Assembly: GCA_041658465.1 (NCBI GenBank)
Contig: JBBAAC010000089.1
Coordinates: 1-9,360, forward strand
Origin: JAJZQH01 sp041658465
Lineage (GTDB): Bacteria; UBA10199; 2-02-FULL-44-16; JAAZCA01
Reading direction: 5' to 3'
DNA: 9,360 nucleotides
The notes below the pieces were generated by a model that did not search any database, had not been told where the DNA came from, and was given only the letters and a program-made list of their open reading frames with translations. Of this stretch, positions 6,209 to 9,360 are shown one piece after another. The position numbers and the translations under genes are program-made. Every line of letters starts with the position of its first letter. Position 1 is the stretch's first letter.

Positions 6209-6523
6209 TCCGGAGTAGCTCAGTCGGTCAGAGCAGCTGACTGTCAATTGAGGCAGCCCTCATTGGAAACATTGAGGTGAAAAGCGGGTGAATTCAGGGA
6301 ACCCTTCATCGGAGAGATCCGATATGGCAACCCTGAGCCAAGCCCCCCGATTTAAAAGGCGGGGGGAAGGTGCAGAGACTAGGGGGTGACGAAAGAATAA
6401 TCCCCCACAAGCGCCCGCCACCTAAATCTCAACAAGATACGGTGAAGAGATAGTCCACGCCGATCGGAAACAATCGGATCACGTGTAATCAGCGGGTCGC
6501 CGGTTCGAGTCCGGCCTCCGGAG
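6209..6523 (+). tRNA. tRNA-Asn(GUU), interrupted by a group I intron
   Basis: The 5' exon is 6209-6244 and the 3' exon 6486-6523. The acceptor TCCGGAG (6209-6215) pairs perfectly with CTCCGGA (6516-6522), with discriminator G 6523. The D-arm is GCTC/GAGC (6218-6221, 6231-6234), the anticodon stem GCTGA/TCAGC (6236-6240, 6489-6493), and the T-stem GCCGG/CCGGC (6499-6503, 6511-6515) with loop TTCGAGT. Removing the intron restores the loop CTGTTAA with anticodon GUU (Asn); the D-loop and anticodon-loop sequence and the G discriminator agree with bacterial tRNA-Asn. The tail after 6523 reads CAG, so CCA is not encoded here, unlike the duplicated 3' end at 6730-6749, which reads GCCA. An intrinsic terminator follows at 6526. 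Confidence 0.93.
6245..6485 (+). ncRNA. Group I self-splicing intron (IC3-like) in tRNA-Asn anticodon loop
   Basis: The 241-nt intron follows a U (6244, position 35) and ends in G (6485), as group I introns require. Pairings seen: P1 exon CTGT with GCAG 6253-6256 giving a U.G at the splice site; P2 CCTCA/TGAGG capped by GAAA; P3 GCGGG 6284-6288 with CCCGC 6414-6418; P4 TCAGGG 6294-6299 with CCCTGA 6331-6336; P5 ATCGGA/TCCGAT; P6a C-run with G-run at 6342-6366; P7 GACTA 6377-6381 with TAGTC 6451-6455; a GGGGG/CCCCC hairpin; P8 ATCT/AGAT; P9 CCGAT/ATCGG. The segments CCCTGAGCCAAGCC and AAGGTGCAGAGACTA match the core of cyanobacterial tRNA-Leu introns as I remember it. There is no internal ORF, so it is not self-mobile. 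A possible P10 joins ATTG 6247-6250 to the 3' exon TAAT. Confidence 0.92.
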
Positions 6524-6525
6524 CA

Positions 6526-6566
6526 GAAAAGGGTTGGTGCCATCCGGCACCAGCCCTTTTCTTTTT
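6526..6566 (+). terminator. Intrinsic terminator after tRNA-Asn
   Basis: GAAAAGGGTTGGTGCC (6526-6541), loop ATCC, then GGCACCAGCCCTTTTC (6546-6561), one G.U pair in 16, followed by TTTTT. It ends transcription 3 nt past the tRNA discriminator base. The same hairpin is repeated at 9268-9308. Confidence 0.9.
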
Positions 6567-6596
6567 CCGAGGCCGGATGCAAGTCCGGCGACCCGC
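6567..6596 (-). repeat. Inverted copy of the tRNA-Asn T-arm
   Basis: Read on the minus strand this gives GCGGGTCGCCGG, an 8-nt loop ACTTGCAT, then CCGGCCTCGG. The tRNA itself reads GCGGGTCGCCGG (6492-6503), TTCGAGT, CCGGCCTCCGG. The T-arm and part of the acceptor strand are therefore duplicated in inverted orientation across the terminator. Its CCGGCGAC half also pairs with GTCGCCGG of module A (6604-6611). Confidence 0.8.
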
Positions 6597-6603
6597 CTTG
6601 CTC

Positions 6604-6748
6604 GTCGCCGGTTCTACGCCGCAGTTGAGCAGCGGGCACGATGTGTGTGCACGCTGCGATTACTGCGGTGGATACCCGACGTGCTCGACGACGCTTCTCG
6701 ATTTTGTCGTCGAGCGTTTACGGCGGGTGGAGTCCGGCCTCCGGAGCC
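6604..6748 (+). repeat. Structured module A, inserted between T-arm halves
   Basis: GTCGCCGGTTC (6604-6614) is the left half of the tRNA T-arm and GAGTCCGGCCTCCGGAGC (6730-6747) is the right half; 115 nt lie between. Hairpin 1: CCGCAGT 6619-6625 with ACTGCGG 6662-6668, GCAGCG with CGCTGC, then GCAC with GTGC, closing on loop GATGTGT. Hairpin 2: GCTCGACGAC with GTCGTCGAGC. CCCG...CGGG encloses hairpin 2, and TTACGG precedes the right half. The right half is followed by CA, restoring GCCA as in a complete tRNA 3' end. Confidence 0.8.
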
Positions 6749-6785
6749 AAAAGAAAATCGCCCCGTATGGGGCGATTTTCTTTTG
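6748..6785 (+). terminator. Second intrinsic terminator, after the duplicated tRNA 3' end
   Basis: CAAAAGAAAATCGCCCC (6748-6764), loop GTAT, and its exact reverse complement 6769-6785, with the T-rich arm forming TTTTCTTTT. It follows GGAGCC directly, as a tRNA terminator would, and may be the original terminator of tRNA-Asn before insertion. Confidence 0.85.
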
Positions 6786-6824
6786 AGTGCGAAGTCGAAC
6801 GGAACAGGGCGACCCGCCATGACT

Positions 6825-6955
6825 GTCGCCGGTTCTACGCAGCCCTTACGAAAGCGGGTGCGATCTGTGCGCCCGGTTTCGTTAGGGATGCGGATCCCGC
6901 GGAGTGACTCGCCGCGGAGGCGAGTCGATTACGGAGCGGGGGAGTCCGGCCTCCG
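6825..6955 (+). repeat. Structured module B, divergent copy
   Basis: GTCGCCGGTTC (6825-6835) and GAGTCCGGCCTCCG (6942-6955) enclose 106 nt. Hairpin 1: CCCTTACGAAA 6843-6853 with TTTCGTTAGGG 6877-6887 (one mismatch), then CGGGTGC 6855-6861 with GCGCCCG 6869-6875 (one G.U), loop GATCTGT. Hairpin 2: GACTCGCC-GCGGA-GGCGAGTC. CCCGC/GCGGG encloses hairpin 2 and TTACGG is kept. Stem sequences differ completely from modules A and C while the fold is the same. Confidence 0.78.
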
Positions 6956-7059
6956 CCCATGTCGACCCTTGTAGAAACCAATGGCGGGTACCAGCAGCGC
7001 GGCAGCGCGGAGGGTGGAGTCCGGCTCTTGTTCGCCAGTGCCGACGACCCGCATTGTCC
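6956..7059. other. Spacer between modules B and C with a stray T-arm fragment
   Basis: About 100 bp without a gene. It holds one further T-arm-like piece, GGTGGAGTCCGGCTC at about 7014-7028, preceded by GC-rich simple sequence, and the left flank CGACGACCCGC that pairs with the GTCGCC start of module C. It looks like remains of another module. Confidence 0.5.
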
Positions 7060-7203
7060 GTCGCCGGTTCTGCGCCGCAGTTGAGCAGCGGCCGCGAATT
7101 GTGCGGTCGCTGCGATTACTGCGGTGGATACCCGACGTGCTCGACGACGCTCTTCGGTTTTGTCGTCGAGCGTTTACGGAAGGGAGAGTCCCTGCCTGCC
7201 TCC
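7060..7203 (+). repeat. Structured module C, close relative of A
   Basis: GTCGCCGGTTC (7060-7070) begins it; the right T-arm half has decayed to GAGTCC 7186-7191 plus CTGCCTGCCTCC. Hairpin 1: CCGCAGT 7075-7081 with ACTGCGG 7118-7124, GCAGCG with CGCTGC, then CCGC with GCGG, loop GAATTGT. Hairpin 2 keeps GCTCGACGAC/GTCGTCGAGC with an altered loop. Inner-stem changes relative to A are compensatory. Confidence 0.78.
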
Positions 7204-7227
7204 TAAATGGAAACCCGTTCAATAAAG

Positions 7228-7241
7228 CTACACAACTGTAG
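7228..7241 (-). terminator. Weak hairpin after the toxin-antitoxin operon
   Basis: CTACA-CAAC-TGTAG, perfect 5-bp stem; on the minus strand it is followed by CTTTATT. It lies 35 nt after the last stop of the operon. Only a weak terminator candidate. Confidence 0.3.
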
Positions 7242-7275
7242 GTAGTGGTTTCGCGCAGGAGTATTGCTCTACACT

Positions 7276-7902
7276 CTACAGGTTCTCATAGACAACATAA
7301 GCAACACACCTAGCCAAGGCTTGCCAAAAAGACAGGTCTTCTTGGTTTACCTCCCATTCAATCATTTCTTCGGCAGGATCGGCGCCCTTTTTTGCCCAAA
7401 ATACAATTCCAGAAAAGTCATCTTTGTAGCACCAGTTCGAATGCGCAAAGGCGTTTCTGAATGCGCGAACCGGATTGTTTGTCAAGAAGTCGCAACATTT
7501 TTTGGCACAGCTTCCCTTCGGCAAATACCGTTTCAATATCTTAAAGCAATTTTCGTTGAGATACACAAAGCAGATGTAGTTTTGAACGATCACCTGTGCT
7601 CGAACAATTGCTGGATTGTGAGCCAGCTCAGATGAATTAACAATTTCCATCCATTTTTGGAACGCGATTAATTCTTCAATTCTCTTCTTAAGATTAACGG
7701 GTGACGAAACTTGGATTGTAAGCTTCTCATCGAACGATAAGGACCTGACTTGATTGGCTATTGTGGTCGCTAGCCTATTACTTTCTCCCCTGTTAATTTT
7801 AAGTTTATTAAGAAGATCGGAGGCATAGGGTCTCATTTGATTGTCGAGCACACTCATTTTTGCCTTTTGTTTGTCGAGCCATTTTCTTCGCATCACGAGC
7901 AT
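7276..7902 (-). CDS. HEPN-like motif protein, third gene of the toxin-antitoxin operon
   Basis: From ATG 7902 the product is 208 residues; a TTG at 7929 overlapping the toxin stop would add 9 residues. The N-terminus is basic and helical (MRRKWLDKQKAKM), the middle is a helical region with four cysteines, and near the C-terminus FRNAFAHSNW holds R-N-x3-H (R149, H154), the R-x4-6-H signature of HEPN nucleases and HEPN-like helical bundles. It ends with hydrophobic helix SFWQALARCVAYVVYENL. By family such proteins are often RNases or toxins in defence systems; without a domain search this assignment rests on one motif and context. The gene is noticeably AT-richer than the chromosome. It follows the RelE-like toxin directly. 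Confidence 0.7.
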   Translation of the reverse strand: MLVMRRKWLDKQKAKMSVLDNQMRPYASDLLNKLKINRGESNRLATTIANQVRSLSFDEKLTIQVSSPVNLKKRIEELIAFQKWMEIVNSSELAHNPAIVRAQVIVQNYICFVYLNENCFKILKRYLPKGSCAKKCCDFLTNNPVRAFRNAFAHSNWCYKDDFSGIVFWAKKGADPAEEMIEWEVNQEDLSFWQALARCVAYVVYENL

Positions 7903-7921
7903 CTTTATGCCTGATAGTTTA

Positions 7922-8296
7922 TTATGCAATACGTGATAAATATTTTTCTATAAGCGTCAAACTTTCATTTTTCTGATCCCCCTTGTAATAAATTTCGATA
8001 AAGACAATCAGGCCTTGATCTCTGTGATACGCATAGATCAGACGGATACCACTTTGAATGCCCTTGCCTTTGAGTGCCTTGCACGCGAACTTCTTTACCT
8101 TGTAAAATTCGCAACGCTGATTTTCATGGCCTTGAAGTTTATAGCAGCTCTTGTTGTCGATGCCTTGGACGTGAAGCAGTTCGATGGCTGCCTTTTTCAC
8201 AGTTTCCAAATCCTCAGGAAGCGATCTGAATCGCCTGGTGAGCCGTTTCATCAGATGGGAGAATTCCGGCGTTTCACCGTACTCAAGCTTCGTCAT
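7922..8296 (-). CDS. RelE/ParE-superfamily-like toxin
   Basis: The 124-residue basic protein has a helical N-terminal half (LMKRLTRRFRSLPEDLETVKK) followed by a beta-rich half: FYKVKKFACKALKGKG, GIRLIYAYHRDQGLIVFIEIYYKGDQKNES. The alternating strand pattern 'RLIYAYHRD...IVFIEIYYKGD' is typical of RelE-fold toxins, with candidate RNA-contacting residues among K65-K75, R85, Y103-K105. RelE-type toxins usually cleave mRNA on the ribosome. It begins 14 nt inside the end of the antitoxin gene, so the pair is translationally coupled, with antitoxin first. The gene is AT-rich. The alternative is a different small nuclease of the same fold. Confidence 0.78.
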   Translation of the reverse strand: MTKLEYGETPEFSHLMKRLTRRFRSLPEDLETVKKAAIELLHVQGIDNKSCYKLQGHENQRCEFYKVKKFACKALKGKGIQSGIRLIYAYHRDQGLIVFIEIYYKGDQKNESLTLIEKYLSRIA

Positions 8297-9086
8297 CTTC
8301 GCTGTATGTCCTCACGGAGTATTCGGGGGTGCGGTAGAAGACGGTCTCGTAATCGATCGGCTTGCCCTCCTCAGCGGTTATCCACGGCACGTCCTTGTGG
8401 GAGTATTCACTAATTTCATTTGCGGACATGCCGGACAGCCTATCGAGAACCCCATCGATGTGCTTGATCTCGCGGGCGCTGAGAAGGGTGAGATCCGCCT
8501 CGCGTCGCGGCATGTACTTTCGCTGCGGGTACTTGAAATACTTGTCTTCGACGCGAACAACATCGCCACACCGGATCATGCTATCGACAACGGTCTTGAA
8601 CTCGATCGGTGACGGGCCGTACCTGTTTTTTATGTACGTCACCCCCGCGAGCTGCTCCTCGAACTTTTCGTAATAATCGAAATCGATGAAGTACAAGAGT
8701 TTATAGATCACCGTTTCGCCGACGTTTGCCTTTGCCCCGACCTTTCCGAGGATGTAGAGGAGCACCTCTTGAAATTTGTTTATCTTTTTCTGGGGGACGC
8801 TGATTCTCATGCTGGGGGCGCTGTCCTTCTGTTTCTTGGTGGGTTCTTTCTCGATGTGCAGGGTGATCTGGGGGGCAGCGCTCATAATGTCGCTCATAGA
8901 AAGCCCGAAGACTTCGGAGAGCGTTTGGGCTTCAGGAACGTTGAGCGAACGCCTCCCCGCCTCCATATCCACGAGCGTGGCGCGGGAGATGCCGAGACGG
9001 CGGGCAAGCTCTTCCTGGGAGATGCCCCGTTCGTTTCGGAGATCTCTGATCCTTTGGCCGACGAGTTCATTGATGTTCTTTGTCAT
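8283..9086 (-). CDS. Antitoxin/regulator: XRE HTH + Panacea/SocA-type (DUF4065) domain
   Basis: Residues about 8-65 form an XRE-type helix-turn-helix (RIRDLRNERGISQEELARRL then GISRATLVDMEAGRRSL). A charged linker follows, and residues about 104-240 match the DUF4065/Panacea fold found in SocA and in promiscuous antitoxins: VIYKLLYFIDFDYYEK (126-141), NRYGPSPIEF (154-163), and EISEYSHKDVPW (224-235). By family the Panacea domain neutralises a toxin and the HTH represses the operon. The 267-residue length fits an HTH fusion. ATG 9086 lies 6 nt after a -10 box, so no ribosome-binding site is present and the transcript should be leaderless. The stop overlaps the RelE-like toxin gene by 14 nt. 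Confidence 0.88.
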   Translation of the reverse strand: MTKNINELVGQRIRDLRNERGISQEELARRLGISRATLVDMEAGRRSLNVPEAQTLSEVFGLSMSDIMSAAPQITLHIEKEPTKKQKDSAPSMRISVPQKKINKFQEVLLYILGKVGAKANVGETVIYKLLYFIDFDYYEKFEEQLAGVTYIKNRYGPSPIEFKTVVDSMIRCGDVVRVEDKYFKYPQRKYMPRREADLTLLSAREIKHIDGVLDRLSGMSANEISEYSHKDVPWITAEEGKPIDYETVFYRTPEYSVRTYSEDDEA

Positions 9087-9092
9087 AAAACC

Positions 9093-9121
9093 AGTATAGC
9101 CGTCTTTCCTAGCGATGTCAA
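9093..9121 (-). promoter_or_regulatory. Near-consensus promoter producing a leaderless antitoxin mRNA
   Basis: On the minus strand: TTGACA (9121-9116), 17-nt spacer, TATACT (9098-9093), then six bases GGTTTT and the ATG at 9086. Transcription should begin at or within a base or two of the A of ATG. Confidence 0.85.
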
Positions 9122-9123
9122 TA

Positions 9124-9147
9124 ATACTGACAACGCAGTGTCAGTAT
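9124..9147. promoter_or_regulatory. Perfect 9-bp palindrome, likely antitoxin operator
   Basis: ATACTGACA (9124-9132), 6-nt spacer, TGTCAGTAT (9139-9147), exact inverted repeat directly upstream of the -35 box. The TGTCA half-site recurs at the -35 (TGTCAA, 9116-9121). Arrangement fits autorepression by the HTH antitoxin. Confidence 0.75.
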
Positions 9148-9201
9148 ATTACACAATCCATCAGGCGGCTATAGGGTGCAGCAACCTTTGAATGGCGGGA
9201 A

Positions 9202-9224
9202 TCAATGGCTCAAAAGCCATGATT
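9202..9224. repeat. Small hairpin in right end of element
   Basis: ATGGCT-CAAA-AGCCAT (9205-9220), extended by AATC/GATT with one bulged base. The rest of 9148-9261 shows no gene or clear feature. Confidence 0.45.
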
Positions 9225-9261
9225 TCGCTGAAATACTCGGTTCGCAACGTGTCCAGCAGGG

Positions 9262-9360
9262 GGAGCAGAAAAGGGTTGGTGCCATCCGGCACCAGCCCTT
9301 TTCTTTTTCCGAGGCCGGATGCAAGTCCGGCGACCCGCCTTGCTCGTCGCCGGTTCTACG
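9262..9360 (+). repeat. Right copy of 99-bp direct repeat, cut by window edge
   Basis: Exact copy of 6520-6618, including the terminator hairpin (9268-9308), the inverted T-arm (9309-9338) and the GTCGCCGGTTC start of a further module A-like unit. Suggests the repeat array continues to the right. Confidence 0.95.

Larger units (their letters stand above)
6520..6618 (+). repeat. Left copy of 99-bp perfect direct repeat
   Basis: Identical to 9262-9360. It begins with the last acceptor-stem bases GGAG of the tRNA, includes the terminator hairpin, an inverted T-arm copy (6567-6596) and the start of module A. The true length is unknown because the right copy is cut by the window edge. Confidence 0.95.
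6520..9261. mobile_element. Candidate tRNA-Asn-associated accessory element carrying a toxin-antitoxin operon
   Basis: The block 6520-6618 recurs without a mismatch at 9262-9360, the window edge, so the interval is one 2742-bp repeat period. The left copy starts within the tRNA acceptor stem (GGAGCAG); the right copy is not preceded by a tRNA. Contents: an intrinsic terminator, three structured modules with tRNA T-arm ends, and a minus-strand antitoxin, toxin and HEPN-like gene group with lower GC than the chromosome. Integration into a tRNA 3' end with a duplicated attachment block is the usual genomic-island pattern. No integrase or transposase lies inside, so it would have to be moved in trans, be a remnant, or be one unit of a longer array beyond the window. 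Confidence 0.65.

Noticed and set aside
6236..6250. Unspliced anticodon loop CTGTCAA read as tRNA-Asp(GUC)
   Set aside because: The 3' half of the stem is 245 nt away. The unspliced sequence continues ATTGAGG, not TCAGC. Only splicing after U 6244 and G 6485 restores a 7-nt loop, which reads GUU.
6534..6974. Overlapping plus-strand reading frames across the structured modules (e.g. 146 residues from 6534)
   Set aside because: They run through terminator hairpins and repeated T-arm fragments, have Arg/Pro-rich composition and no ribosome-binding site; repeats explain the lack of stops.
6604..7203. CRISPR array
   Set aside because: There are only three copies with long variable interiors. The constant parts are tRNA T-arm halves, not short repeats with uniform spacers, and no cas genes are present.
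6929..7222. Minus-strand reading frames across modules B and C
   Set aside because: Same repeat-driven open frames on the opposite strand; the same peptide pieces recur in unrelated frames of each module.
9192..9360. Open plus-strand frame running off the right edge
   Set aside because: It passes through the terminator and the 99-bp repeat, and the same frame in the left copy is not a gene. There is no ribosome-binding site or recognisable domain.

Overview
The window looks like a GC-rich, Gram-negative bacterial chromosome, perhaps from a deltaproteobacterium-like or candidate-phylum lineage. The clues are a complete Tat operon, YajQ, a TGS-containing nucleoside kinase, and dispersed palindromic repeats of the 'GTCATCCTGAGC...GAAGGATC' kind. 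The taxonomic guess is inference only; there is no rRNA in the window.

Positions 1-6120 are ordinary chromosome. A partial plus-strand gene (2-301) converges on a minus-strand series, with a perfect 29-bp hairpin between them. The minus-strand genes, in transcription order, are yajQ (5589-5104), a GIY-YIG protein (5028-4741), a HEAT-like/SEC-C protein (4741-3848), an acidic-tailed small protein (3809-3381), tatA (3280-3032), a 57-codon tatB (2965-2792), tatC (2805-2071) and a TGS/uridine-kinase-like protein (2034-379). tatA, tatB, tatC and the kinase probably form one operon. A palindromic repeat sits between tatA and tatB and supplies the last ~18 codons of tatA. A plus-strand membrane protein (5721-6119) precedes the tRNA locus.

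Positions 6209-6523 hold a tRNA-Asn(GUU) whose anticodon loop is split by a 241-nt self-splicing-type group I intron. The P1, P3-P5 and P7-P9 pairings can all be traced by eye.

Positions 6520-9261 behave as an accessory element inserted at the tRNA 3' end. A 99-bp block starting in the tRNA acceptor stem (6520-6618) recurs exactly at 9262-9360 and runs off the window. Inside it are three related structured modules (about 6604-6748, 6825-6955 and 7060-7203). Each is bounded by the two halves of the tRNA T-arm. Each contains two hairpins, and the first hairpin keeps a 7-nt loop of the form GANNTGT while its stem changes by compensating substitutions. I do not recognise this family, and it is the best candidate here for an undescribed element or structured RNA.

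The rest of the element is a minus-strand, likely defence or addiction, operon. It encodes an XRE-HTH + Panacea/SocA-type (DUF4065) antitoxin, a RelE-like toxin, and a protein with a HEPN-like R-N-x3-H motif. A near-consensus promoter lies so close to the antitoxin ATG that the mRNA should be leaderless, and a perfect 9-bp-arm palindrome beside the -35 box is the likely operator. The downstream two genes are clearly more AT-rich than the chromosome, which fits horizontal acquisition.
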